Made by a program: the position numbers and the translations under genes
Origin: JAFAVN01 sp036378375
GTDB taxonomy: Bacteria > Verrucomicrobiota > Verrucomicrobiia > Chthoniobacterales > JAFAMB01
Assembly: GCA_036378375.1 (NCBI GenBank)
Contig: DASUWQ010000546.1
Location: 1 to 17,968, forward strand
Direction of reading: 5' to 3'
DNA length: 17,968 bases
Shown here: positions 1 to 7,105 of the stretch, in pieces
How the letters are laid out: each line of letters opens with the position of its first letter
Numbering within the stretch: position 1 is the stretch's first letter
Notes under the pieces: generated by a model
What the model was told of the DNA's origin: nothing
Database searches by the model: none
Seen by the model: only the letters and a program-made list of their open reading frames with translations

Positions 1-65
1 AAAAAGGTAGCGTGAATCCGGACATCGATCCCTGCGATGCGCGCAATTTTAAACGACCATCTCAT
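1..65 (-). CDS. Site-2 protease family (M50-like) protein, N-terminal fragment
   Basis: Only the first 21 codons lie in the window and the gene runs off the left edge. Reading leftward from ATG at 65-63 gives MRWSFKIARIAGIDVRIHAT, then Phe. The motif of a basic start followed by 'GIDVxIHxTF' is how many bacterial site-2 protease (zinc metallopeptidase M50) proteins begin, just before their first membrane helix. The HExxH zinc motif would lie outside the window, so the call rests on the N-terminus alone. The gene is divergent from the DUF167 gene, with 44 bases between the two starts. A purine-rich AGGAGA lies about 25 bases upstream, further than usual for a ribosome site. Confidence 0.5.
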   Translation of the reverse strand, partial: MRWSFKIARIAGIDVRIHATF

Positions 66-109
66 AGTTAGTTAGGTTGTAACCTTAACTTCTCCTATAA
101 GTTGCTATA

Positions 110-379
110 ATGCTAATCCGACTCAAGGTCCGCGTCACCCCCAATGCCCGAAAGAATGGGGTCGTCTCGTGGACCGAGGATGAGATCCGGCTGAAAATCA
201 AAGCGCCCGCCGTTGAAGGAAAAGCTAACGTCGCACTTATAGAGTACTTGTCAGAATTAACCGGTCTACCGCGCACAAAGATTCAAATTAGGGCCGGCGA
301 AAAGTCCCGGATAAAGCTGGTGGAGATCGATGGACCGTCGCCGGACGAGGTGCGAGAGCGGATTAGAGGACCTCGCTAG
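110..379 (+). CDS. DUF167 / YggU-family protein
   Basis: An 89-residue protein of the DUF167 (YggU) family, small conserved cytoplasmic proteins of unknown biochemical role. The family signature is plain: 'LKVRVTPNARKN' at residues 5-16, 'LKIKAPAVEGKAN' at about 28-40, and 'IRAGEKSRIKLVEIDG' at about 60-75, which is the usual 'G..SR.K...I.G' ending. Length is normal for the family (about 80-100 residues). No Shine-Dalgarno sequence is visible before the ATG, and a TATAAT-like string overlaps the start itself, so initiation may be near-leaderless. The protein is intact and codon use looks like that of its neighbours. Confidence 0.9.
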   Translation: MLIRLKVRVTPNARKNGVVSWTEDEIRLKIKAPAVEGKANVALIEYLSELTGLPRTKIQIRAGEKSRIKLVEIDGPSPDEVRERIRGPR

Positions 380-455
380 GGACGAGCTCTTGCTTATCCA
401 GGAGCGTCGTGGAAACAATGCGGATGAGTAGGAGCGCATCCCGTTCAGCCCGGCG

Positions 456-737
456 CTGGAGGGGAGTCGCTTTCGCCGGTGTTAATTTGATCGCATGCCC
501 GTCGGAGCCCAGCGGGTGACCCCGGCCGTGCGTTGTGACAAGCAGGCGGCTCCCACGAACGTCTGCTGACGTTGTTTACAGTGACGGGTTGATTCGATCG
601 AACAAGCACCGCAATCACAATTCACGTCTCCCGGCCGTTTGCGGGAGCCGCCTGCCAATTAGCTACTCGGCAATACAACGGCTATTCGCGCGATCAGCTC
701 AGGTCACGGGCAATGTTCAAAAGCGGCTCCCCTCCAG
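456..737. repeat. Nested-palindrome dispersed element, copy 1
   Basis: A 282-bp non-coding element with two nested inverted repeats. The outer arms are CTGGAGGGGAGTCGCT (456-471) and AGCGGCTCCCCTCCAG (722-737), with one mismatch. The inner arms are GCAGGCGGCTCCC (542-554) and GGGAGCCGCCTGC (643-655), a perfect match. A diverged copy lies at 4174-4448, in the same orientation. No target-site duplication is evident. The GGAGCCGC core occurs in all four arms, so the left two arms and the right two arms can also pair with each other, giving two alternative folds. Confidence 0.85.
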
Positions 738-760
738 TACGTATCCGCATTGGATTCCCG

Positions 761-788
761 CCGGACGAGCGGGAGCCTCGCCCTACCG
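761..788. repeat. Short dispersed repeat (GAGCGGGAGC-tCG-CCCTACC family), copy 1
   Basis: A 28-bp unit, CCGGACGAGCGGGAGCCTCG followed by CCCTACCG. Related copies are at 4451-4484, 7069-7095, 10725-10752, 12131-12152 and 14295-14321, all in the same orientation. The middle is a small imperfect palindrome (GAGC..GCTC in the better copies). Confidence 0.75.
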
Positions 789-898
789 ATTACGCGGCGA
801 GGCCGCCGATTCGCTTTTCACTTTTCACCTATCACGTTACACCTTCTCCGCCCCCTTTGCGTGCAACGCAAAAAATGGTAGCTTCCGTGCTCTTCGAA

Positions 899-3631
899 AT
901 GAACTACAAAGAGACTCTCAATCTGCCGAAAACCGATTTTCCGATGAAGGCCAATCTCACTACCCGGGAACCGGAGATTTTGGCGAAATGGGAGTCAAAC
1001 GGGCTCTATGAGCAGATTCAGGAGCGGACGAAAGACGGTCCCCTGTTTGTCCTGCATGACGGGCCGCCGTTCGCGAATGGCGACGTCCATATGGGGACCG
1101 CGCTTAACAAAGTCCTGAAGGATCTGATCGTGAAGAGCCGGGCGATGGCGGGTTATCGGGCGCCTTATGTACCCGGCTGGGATTGCCATGGTCTGCCCAT
1201 CGAATTTAAGGTGGTAAAAGAATCGCAGGGACTTTCTCCGTTGGAAGTAAGGGAGCGCTCAGAGAAATACGCCCGCAAATATATCGATATCCAACGCCAA
1301 CAGTTTCGGCGTTTGGGCGTCTTGGGCGATTGGGAGCATCCTTACCTGACACTGGACCCGGCTTATGAAGCCGACATTCTCCGGGTCTTCGCGGCGATCG
1401 TCGAGCGCAACTTGGTCTATCAAAGCAAGAAACCGGTGTATTGGAGCACCGGAGCGCAAACGGCGTTAGCTGAAGCCGAGGTAGAATATAAGGAGCGCAG
1501 AGATCCGTCGATCTATGTGCAGTTTGCTCTGACCAGTGGCCCTTTCGCCGGAAAAGCTTCCGTTGCGATCTGGACCACCACACCCTGGACGTTGCCAGCT
1601 AATGTCGTCGTTGCGGTGCATCCAAACATCACTTACGTCGTCCAGAACTTTCAGCACCCCGAGACTCAGGGGAAGACCACGTTACTGCTGGCCGAGAGCT
1701 TGATCGGTGCGTTCTCCGAGAACACCGGATGGAAGCCGGTTGGCGATCCTTTGGCGAAGCTCACCGGCGCACAGTTTGAAGGTTGGAAGTATCACCACCC
1801 GTTCTTGGATCGGGAAGGAACGATTCTAACCGCTGAATTCGTGACTTTAGATGCCGGTACCGGTTGTGTTCATGTGGCTCCTGGTCACGGTGAAGACGAC
1901 TATCAACTCGGAGTGAAGCATCAATTGCCGTTGCTTTCTCCAGTGGACGATCACGGCCGGTATACCGACGAGGTCGGCGTTAAGGAATGGGTCGGCAAAT
2001 ATGTTTTTGATGCAAACGGTGATGTGATTGAGCTGCTCAAGGTTCGAAAGGTTCTTTTGGGCGAGCAACATTACGACCACTCCTATCCACATTGTTGGCG
2101 GTCGAAAACGCCGGTTGTATTCCGAGCAGTCGAACAATTCTTTATTCGGGTCGACAGCATCAAGCCGGCGGCACTAGCCGCGATCGATCAGGTGAAATGG
2201 CTGCCCGCCTGGGGACGTAACCGGATCTACGCGACCGTAGAATCTCGGCCCGATTGGTGCATCTCCCGACAACGGAGCTGGGGCGTACCCTTACCCGTAT
2301 TCTATCAAGACGGTAAACCGGTCCTGAATCCTGTCTGGATCCGGCGCTTTGCCGATCTTGTTGCCAAGAAAGGCACTAATACCTGGTACGCCCTTAGTAA
2401 CGAGGAACTAGCCAAGGAGCTCGATTTACCCGGCGGATTGACGCGACGGAATGACACGCTGGATGTTTGGATCGATTCCGGAACCAGCCACGAAGCGGTG
2501 CTTAAGAGCCGGCCTGACCTTCGTTGGCCTGCCGACGTTTATATCGAAGCCACGGACCAGCATCGAGGCTGGTTTCAATCCTCGCTAATGACCAGCGTCG
2601 CTCTCTATGGCCAAGCGCCGTATCGAGAGGTGTTAACCCACGCGTTTGTAGTCGACGTGGATAGCCGGCAAAAGTTGTCTAAGTCTCAACAAGGCGGGTA
2701 CGCAAAGCCGACCGAAGCGGAATATTTCGTCAAGAAATATGGGGCCGATTTAGTGCGTCTGTGGGTCGCCAGCGTCAATTTCGCGGACGAAGTTCCCTTT
2801 GGTGAAAAGCTGTTTGATCAACTGACTGATACCTATCGCCGCATCCGTAACACCCTGCGAATTCTGTTAGGAAATCTTCACGACTTTGACCCGAATTCGT
2901 CCGAGAAAGTCGAACTAACCATGGTTGATCGCTGGATGGTCAGCCGCCTCGAAGAGTTGGTGAGACTATGTCGCGAAGCTTACGAGCGATACGAATTTCA
3001 CAAGGTTCACTATTTGGTGAATCAGTTCTGTTCGGTTGAACTCAGCAGCCTTTATATCGATATCACCAAAGACCGCCTGTATTGCGATGCGCCCAATGGA
3101 GCGCGCCGCCGAGCTACTCAATCGGTAATCTATCGGGTTTTTGACCGGCTTACCCGGCTGCTGGCGCCGATCCTGGTTTTCACCGCCGATGAGGCATGGG
3201 GTTATTTCCGCAAAGAAGACTCAATTCATCTCGAGCAGTTTCCCGAACCGGATTCCAATAAGTTGGACAACGAAGCGGTTCAAGATGTGGAAGCGCTGCT
3301 TCGCGCGCGTGACGTAGTATCGCGTGCCTTAGAAACCGCGCGCCAACAGAAACTGATCGGCAACAATTTGGAGGCTAAGGTACAACTTTCGTTGCCGGCG
3401 GACGACCGGCTCCATCGTTTGAAGCTGGAGGATATCGAGGAATTTTTGATTCTGAGCCATCTGGGTCTGTCCGTGGGAGAAGGTGAGCCGACGGCCACTG
3501 CCGCCAAGACCGAGCGACAACGCTGTGAGCGTTGTTGGCGTCATCGCACGATGGTAGGCGCTATCGCGGAGCATCCAACCCTCTGCGATCGTTGTGCGGA
3601 AGTCGTCGATGAAATAACTGTTCGCAAATGA
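899..3631 (+). CDS. ileS: Isoleucyl-tRNA synthetase
   Basis: Class I aminoacyl-tRNA synthetase of 910 residues, charging tRNA-Ile in the cytoplasm. The start at 899 was chosen because 'MNYKETLNLPKTDFPMKANL' is the standard bacterial IleRS N-terminus. The frame stays open upstream to 713, but that extension crosses repeat DNA. Visible motifs: 'PPFANGDVHMGTALN' (HIGH-type signature, HMGT at 64-67); the editing-domain 'WTTTPWTLPAN'; 'KLSKS' at 592-596 (KMSKS-type loop); and a C-terminal zinc finger with C876, C879, C896 and C899. Length is typical of the bacterial type with the C-terminal zinc site. No good ribosome site precedes the start. The TGA stop overlaps the lspA start as ATGA, so the two are translationally coupled. 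Confidence 0.97.
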   Translation: MNYKETLNLPKTDFPMKANLTTREPEILAKWESNGLYEQIQERTKDGPLFVLHDGPPFANGDVHMGTALNKVLKDLIVKSRAMAGYRAPYVPGWDCHGLPIEFKVVKESQGLSPLEVRERSEKYARKYIDIQRQQFRRLGVLGDWEHPYLTLDPAYEADILRVFAAIVERNLVYQSKKPVYWSTGAQTALAEAEVEYKERRDPSIYVQFALTSGPFAGKASVAIWTTTPWTLPANVVVAVHPNITYVVQNFQHPETQGKTTLLLAESLIGAFSENTGWKPVGDPLAKLTGAQFEGWKYHHPFLDREGTILTAEFVTLDAGTGCVHVAPGHGEDDYQLGVKHQLPLLSPVDDHGRYTDEVGVKEWVGKYVFDANGDVIELLKVRKVLLGEQHYDHSYPHCWRSKTPVVFRAVEQFFIRVDSIKPAALAAIDQVKWLPAWGRNRIYATVESRPDWCISRQRSWGVPLPVFYQDGKPVLNPVWIRRFADLVAKKGTNTWYALSNEELAKELDLPGGLTRRNDTLDVWIDSGTSHEAVLKSRPDLRWPADVYIEATDQHRGWFQSSLMTSVALYGQAPYREVLTHAFVVDVDSRQKLSKSQQGGYAKPTEAEYFVKKYGADLVRLWVASVNFADEVPFGEKLFDQLTDTYRRIRNTLRILLGNLHDFDPNSSEKVELTMVDRWMVSRLEELVRLCREAYERYEFHKVHYLVNQFCSVELSSLYIDITKDRLYCDAPNGARRRATQSVIYRVFDRLTRLLAPILVFTADEAWGYFRKEDSIHLEQFPEPDSNKLDNEAVQDVEALLRARDVVSRALETARQQKLIGNNLEAKVQLSLPADDRLHRLKLEDIEEFLILSHLGLSVGEGEPTATAAKTERQRCERCWRHRTMVGAIAEHPTLCDRCAEVVDEITVRK

Positions 3632-4131
3632 AGTTCCTGCTTCTGGTTACGCTCCCGCTGATTGTGGTCGATCAGCTAACCAAATGGCTAATCCAAACGT
3701 ATATTCCTTACGGAACTGCAGTCCCGATTATTCCCGGCTTTTTTAACCTGGTTTATGTGAGTAATACCGGAGCCGCGTTCAGTATCTTCCAAGGCAACAA
3801 CTTCTTCTTCATCGCGTTAGCGGTGGTAGCCCTGGCCGCCGTCCTGTTTTGGCTAATCCGGGATCAATTTAATCCCCATAAAGCGCAGCGGATGAGTGTG
3901 ATTACAAAAATTGCGTTCAGCCTTTTCGCCGCGGGGATCATTGGGAACCTGTTAGATCGAATTTTGAAAGGGTCAGTCGTCGATTTTCTCGATTTCTATA
4001 TTCAACGCTACGCCTGGCCTTCTTTTAACGTAGCGGACAGTTGTATCTGCGTGGCTGCAGGCCTCTTGGTTTTGATGTCCTTCCGGCGGCAACATCCGGG
4101 ATCGGTAACGGGAACGTCGAAATCCACGTAG
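3628..4131 (+). CDS. lspA: Lipoprotein signal peptidase (signal peptidase II)
   Basis: An inner-membrane aspartyl protease of 167 residues that cuts the signal peptide from lipid-modified prolipoproteins. The family blocks appear in order: 'VVDQLTKW' (13-20), 'NTGAAFS' (46-52), 'GNLLDR' (106-111), 'VVDFLDF' (117-123) and 'FNVADS' (133-138). The two catalytic aspartates are expected to be D119 and D137. About four hydrophobic segments are visible, as expected. The start codon overlaps the ileS stop (ATGA). ileS-lspA adjacency is widespread in bacteria. The 5' end of the following repeat element begins 42 bases after the stop. Confidence 0.96.
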   Translation: MKFLLLVTLPLIVVDQLTKWLIQTYIPYGTAVPIIPGFFNLVYVSNTGAAFSIFQGNNFFFIALAVVALAAVLFWLIRDQFNPHKAQRMSVITKIAFSLFAAGIIGNLLDRILKGSVVDFLDFYIQRYAWPSFNVADSCICVAAGLLVLMSFRRQHPGSVTGTSKST

Positions 4132-4173
4132 CGACCTTCGTTCTCGTACGCGTCGTCGAATTAGGCGACGCGG

Positions 4174-4448
4174 CTGGAGGGGAGCCGCTGGAGTTAATTC
4201 GATCGCATGCCCTTCGAAGCCCAGCGTTAGCCCGGCCTTGGGATGTGACAAGCAGGCGGCTCCCGGAAACGTCTGCTGGTGCTGTTTGCAGTCAGGGTTT
4301 GATTCGTCCTCCAACCGGCGCGGCAGTCACTATTCACACCCTGGGACGTTAGCGGGAGCCGCCTGCCAATGAGCGACTCGACAATGCAACGCTGGTTTGC
4401 GCGATTAGATCAGGTTACGGGTAACGTTTAAAAGCGGCTCCCCTCCAG
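4174..4448. repeat. Nested-palindrome dispersed element, copy 2
   Basis: A 275-bp copy of the element at 456-737. The outer arms are CTGGAGGGGAGCCGCT (4174-4189) and AGCGGCTCCCCTCCAG (4433-4448), a perfect 16-bp inverted repeat. The inner arms GCAGGCGGCTCCC (4252-4264) and GGGAGCCGCCTGC (4354-4366) also match exactly. Sequence between arms is conserved as well, for example 'GATCGCATGCCC' and 'GTGACAAGCAGGCGGCTCCC'. It fills the gap between the converging lspA and cca genes. Neither copy encodes a protein. Confidence 0.87.
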
Positions 4449-4450
4449 GG

Positions 4451-4484
4451 CCGGACCTCGGAACTCGCTCATCCCTACCGATCC
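4451..4484. repeat. Short dispersed repeat, copy 2, overlapping the cca stop codon
   Basis: A degenerate copy (CCGGACCTCGGAACTCGCTC followed by ATCCCTACCG) of the 28-bp repeat family. The CTA of its CCCTACC tail (4475-4477) is, on the minus strand, the TAG stop of cca. It begins two bases after the ~280-bp element ends. Confidence 0.6.
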
Positions 4485-5836
4485 AACTTTTCTATCTCCG
4501 ACGCGGGAATCGATGGTTCTAAGGTCCGCAGGAGCCAGAGCGCTCCGGCTCGATCCTTAATCTCGCCATCCAATTGAGCGGTCTGGACCGCTTCCAAGAT
4601 CTCACCGAATCGGGGACCAGGTTTGAGGCCGACCGCGATCAAATCACGTCCTGTAACTAACGCAGGCGGAATGATCGGTTCGTTCTCAAACTCTTTCTGC
4701 TTATTGACCAGCAGGTCGTAGGTCTGCAAATCTCCATGGCTGCCCAGGCAATCGACCCGGTGCAATTCCAACTCTAAAGGAAAATTCTGGCGCCCCATGA
4801 ACCGGCGCAGTTTAGCCGGCCGCATATTCGGTGTGTCCTTAAACACCATATGATTGCGGATGGCCTCAACCACCGTGTCGATCTCTTCGTTCGAAAAACG
4901 GAACCGTGACAAAATCTCGGTCGCCATATCTGCTCCAACCTGATCGTGACCATTAAATCGAATGCGTTGGTCGACCTCATCGAAACTGTAGGTAACCGGT
5001 TTTCCGATGTCGTGAAGGAGAACGGAGAGCGCCAGCAGCGGGGAAACATCGGCCGGCAACAGACTTAACATTAGCCGGGTATGGACATAGACATCGCCTT
5101 CCGGATGAAATTGTGGTGGTTGCTCACAACCATGCATCTGGCTGACTTCCGGGAGTATGTTCTTTAAAAGCCCGCTTTGATCGAGCAGATCGAGTCCGCG
5201 TACCCGATGAGGATCTCCCATGATCTTCATGAGCTCATCCCGGATCCGTTCGTGGCTTACGGTTCTAATCTGGTGCGCCTTTTCAGTGACTGCTTTCCAG
5301 GTGGCGGGTTCAATCTCGAAATCCAGAGCGGCCGCAAATCGGACTGCGCGTAACAGACGAAGATGGTCCTCAGAAAAACGTTCATTGGGATCGCCGATCG
5401 CCCGCACGAGCCGATGTTCGAGGTCCGATTTACCGTCGACAAAGTCGACGACTTGATCCGCTACCGGATCATAGAACATGCCGTTAATGGTGAAATCACG
5501 GCGTTTAGCGTCTTCTTCCGGGGACGAAAAAGTGACTGAAACCGGGCGCCGGCCATCGAGATAGACACCATCGGATCGGAAGGTCGCCACCTCGAACTCG
5601 AATCCTCCCTCCAAAACCCGGACAACCCCGAATTTAGCCCCAACCGCGACGGTGCGGGCGAACAGCTTCTGCACCTCATCCGGCTCCGCATCAGTCGCGA
5701 TATCGATGTCTTTGGGCTGTTTCCGCAGGAGCGCGTCCCGGACGCAACCGCCGGCGAAATAAGCGATAAAGCCGCTCTCCCGGAGGCGACGTACAAGCTT
5801 CGTCGCCACCAGCGAAAGCGAATCAGACAAGAGCAT
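4475..5836 (-). CDS. cca: tRNA CCA-adding enzyme / poly(A) polymerase family nucleotidyltransferase with HD domain
   Basis: A class II tRNA nucleotidyltransferase that adds or repairs the 3' CCA end of tRNAs, a needed step here because the tRNA-Arg gene in this window carries no encoded CCA. From ATG at 5836 it has 453 residues. 'FAGGCVRDALLRKQPKDIDI' (about 26-45) carries the GG(x)VRD motif and the metal-binding DxD. 'RRDFTINGMFYDP' and 'EDHLRLLRAVRFAA' follow as the usual nucleotide-binding motifs. An HD phosphohydrolase-like domain ('VLLHDIGKP', then 'NGHDQVGADM') lies in the second half. Poly(A) polymerase is the alternative, as the families are hard to separate by eye. A GTG at 5863 could add nine residues, but the ATG overlaps the stop of the preceding small ORF as TGATG, which favours coupled initiation. 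Confidence 0.93.
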   Translation of the reverse strand: MLLSDSLSLVATKLVRRLRESGFIAYFAGGCVRDALLRKQPKDIDIATDAEPDEVQKLFARTVAVGAKFGVVRVLEGGFEFEVATFRSDGVYLDGRRPVSVTFSSPEEDAKRRDFTINGMFYDPVADQVVDFVDGKSDLEHRLVRAIGDPNERFSEDHLRLLRAVRFAAALDFEIEPATWKAVTEKAHQIRTVSHERIRDELMKIMGDPHRVRGLDLLDQSGLLKNILPEVSQMHGCEQPPQFHPEGDVYVHTRLMLSLLPADVSPLLALSVLLHDIGKPVTYSFDEVDQRIRFNGHDQVGADMATEILSRFRFSNEEIDTVVEAIRNHMVFKDTPNMRPAKLRRFMGRQNFPLELELHRVDCLGSHGDLQTYDLLVNKQKEFENEPIIPPALVTGRDLIAVGLKPGPRFGEILEAVQTAQLDGEIKDRAGALWLLRTLEPSIPASEIEKLDR

Positions 5837-6009
5837 CAAGCAGGGTCCGCAACCGAGTAACACTCGTCAAGCAAGACCATATCCGCTTGGGCGGCTCGCT
5901 TGGCGGACGCAACCGGCAGTTGCAGCTCCATATAAGCATGCAACAAAGCTGCTTCCCGTTGATCTTCGTTCAGATGAAACGTTTGGGTCTCCAACACCTT
6001 ATCCTCCAT
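5836..6009 (-). CDS. Small hypothetical protein coupled to cca
   Basis: A 57-residue acidic protein beginning MEDKVLETQTFHLNEDQREA. It is not a family I recognise. The ATG at 6009 has a GGAG ribosome site with 8-base spacing. The frame stays open upstream, but the region beyond is a terminator hairpin. Its TGA stop overlaps the cca ATG as TGATG, so the two are probably one operon with reinitiating ribosomes. The composition (an alanine- and leucine-rich helix from about 15 to 48, no membrane segment) suggests a small soluble helical protein. It could also act mainly as a translational leader for cca. Confidence 0.6.
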   Translation of the reverse strand: MEDKVLETQTFHLNEDQREAALLHAYMELQLPVASAKRAAQADMVLLDECYSVADPA

Positions 6010-6042
6010 TCCAATTACTCCGCCAGAGCCCCGCGGTTTCAC

Positions 6043-6081
6043 AAAAAACCCACCGCGAACTCGGCGGTGGGTTAAAAAAAA
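6043..6081 (-). terminator. Rho-independent terminator reading on the minus strand
   Basis: A perfect 10-bp stem, AACCCACCGC (6047-6056) with GCGGTGGGTT (6064-6073), and a 7-base loop. On the minus strand the stem is followed by a run of six T (6048-6043). A-rich DNA precedes it (eight T on the minus strand before the stem), so the hairpin is flanked on both sides. It stands just upstream of the small ORF-cca unit, so it ends whatever is transcribed leftward from about 6300, or acts as an attenuator. Confidence 0.8.
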
Positions 6082-6106
6082 TCGTTAGCTTCGGATTTTC
6101 GTTTAC

Positions 6107-6211
6107 CTACCGCCCGGCCATCCAGCCAAGCTGGTGAGCGCGCCTGTTGCCGCAAATCTGGGCAAAGTCGCACCACTGGTTGGCCATATACTTGGTGAGG
6201 TTTACGAACAT
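6107..6211 (-). CDS. Candidate micro-ORF upstream of the terminator
   Basis: A 34-codon frame from ATG 6211 to TAG 6107, beginning MFVNLTKYMANQWCDFAQIC and ending in -GWMAGR. An in-frame ATG at 6259 would make it 50 residues. From 6211 on, nearly every third codon position is G or C, which is unusual for chance and unlike the stretch between 6259 and 6211, so the shorter start seems better. No well-placed ribosome site is seen; GGAGG lies about 25 bases upstream. A strong terminator begins 33 bases after the stop, which makes this a neat single-gene unit or a leader peptide for cca. No family recognised. Confidence 0.4.
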   Translation of the reverse strand: MFVNLTKYMANQWCDFAQICGNRRAHQLGWMAGR

Positions 6212-6414
6212 CCCCCGACTAATACGATCCGGAGGCCCTCCTCGCAAACAGAAAATCATGTTACAAAATTGTTACGATTCTGCTCCCTAATTTCATGTTT
6301 GTAACATTAATATTGGGATTGCCCTTCGCGGTACTACCCGGTAGCATCGCACGGTTGTTCGAAAGGCGGCCCCATTTTCTCACTGCGAAGTGCTGCGTGA
6401 GAAGCATCTTAGCC

Positions 6415-6684
6415 ATGGAAAATTCTTCAACAGCGAGGTTACAACAGAAACCAAAACGGACCACTAGTGTTCGGCTTGAGAACCTAGAACGGCTCGAACG
6501 GGTAGTTCGAGAATTCGGATTCAAAGATCGCAGCCACTTTTTCCAGTTGTGTACCGACGCCTTGCTACGAGCCCATTCCGAAAACCAGCAACTCGATTGG
6601 CCTCCTCGTTTTGCGACCCGTAAAGAGCGGGAAATAGAACAACCGCGAATGGATCCTCCTTCGCCGGCGATGAAAGAAGTATAA
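6415..6684 (+). CDS. Ribbon-helix-helix-like DNA-binding protein
   Basis: An 89-residue protein from ATG 6415. The frame is open back to 6295, but that extension looks unrelated to the rest. Residues 16-53 fit a ribbon-helix-helix fold: a short strand (TTSVRL), helix 1 (ENLERLERVVREFG), the turn 'FKDRS', then helix 2 (HFFQLCTDALLRAH). Such proteins bind DNA as dimers through the strand and are common as small regulators or antitoxins. No toxin gene is adjacent, so a regulatory role is likelier. The C-terminal tail is proline- and charge-rich with no visible domain. Ribosome site weak (GAGAAG about 10 bases upstream). The assignment is from pattern, not a specific family match. Confidence 0.6.
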   Translation: MENSSTARLQQKPKRTTSVRLENLERLERVVREFGFKDRSHFFQLCTDALLRAHSENQQLDWPPRFATRKEREIEQPRMDPPSPAMKEV

Positions 6685-7105
6685 CCGTCAGATTCCGAGG
6701 CTACAGCGCAAACAGTACCAAGAACGCTCGGTCAGCCATTCGTGGGCGGAGCCGTCAGAAGCACTATTAGAACTAGAATTCCCGGATACGCTAACCTGCT
6801 GAGACCGGGGTGAGAGCTGCCCATTTTAGAGGAAACCCTTAAGCGATAATCTCATCTAGCAATTACAATGGTTACGACCCCTAAAACCATGGGTCGCGCC
6901 GATTGGCGTCGTACAATCCACTACCAACGCCGTCCCGCATTCAGACCTCGGGCTAGCTGCTTTAGAGATGGCGACTCCAGCTTCTGCGCCAACCGTACCG
7001 GTTCAGGCACTGAACCGGCTTTCATCTTTTGCATGACTCGCCCGCCGATCGGTCCCGCAAACTCCCACGGATGAGCAGGCGCTCTCCCTACCGAGTCTTT
7101 TCTGT
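6685..7105. other. 421-base gap with no recognisable gene
   Basis: Short open frames exist on both strands but none looks like a protein family or has a ribosome site. A 9-bp perfect hairpin, CCGGTTCAG (6998-7006) with CTGAACCGG (7010-7018), is followed on the plus strand by a T-rich stretch, so it is a weak terminator candidate. The right end holds a copy of the short dispersed repeat (7069-7095). Confidence 0.6.
7069..7095. repeat. Short dispersed repeat, copy 3
   Basis: GGATGAGCAGGCGCTCTCCC followed by TACCGAG, a member of the 28-bp repeat family. It lies just past the 3' end of the minus-strand NTF2-like gene (stop at 7106). Confidence 0.65.

Larger units (their letters stand above)
380..898. 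other. Gene-free gap before ileS, mostly repeat DNA
   Basis: This 519-base interval holds a ~282-bp nested-palindrome element (456-737) and one copy of a short dispersed repeat (761-788), followed by a T/C-rich leader. Open frames cross it in two phases, but they run through the repeat arms and resemble no protein family. No T-box-like leader, tRNA gene or clear promoter box was recognised ahead of ileS. Confidence 0.7.

Noticed and set aside
713..898. Extending ileS upstream to an ATG at 713
   Set aside because: The added 62 residues cross repeat DNA and are proline/arginine-rich, while the residue pattern from 899 is the normal IleRS N-terminus.
380..898. T-box or other riboswitch in the ileS leader
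   Set aside because: No T-box consensus or antiterminator is visible, and the leader is explained by repeat elements.
535..1011. 158-codon plus-strand frame before and into ileS
   Set aside because: It runs through the nested-palindrome element and overlaps ileS in another phase; no protein family pattern.
6998..7018. Terminator for the ribbon-helix-helix gene
   Set aside because: The hairpin is sound, but it lies over 300 bases after the stop and the following T stretch is interrupted, so it is only mentioned within the gap.
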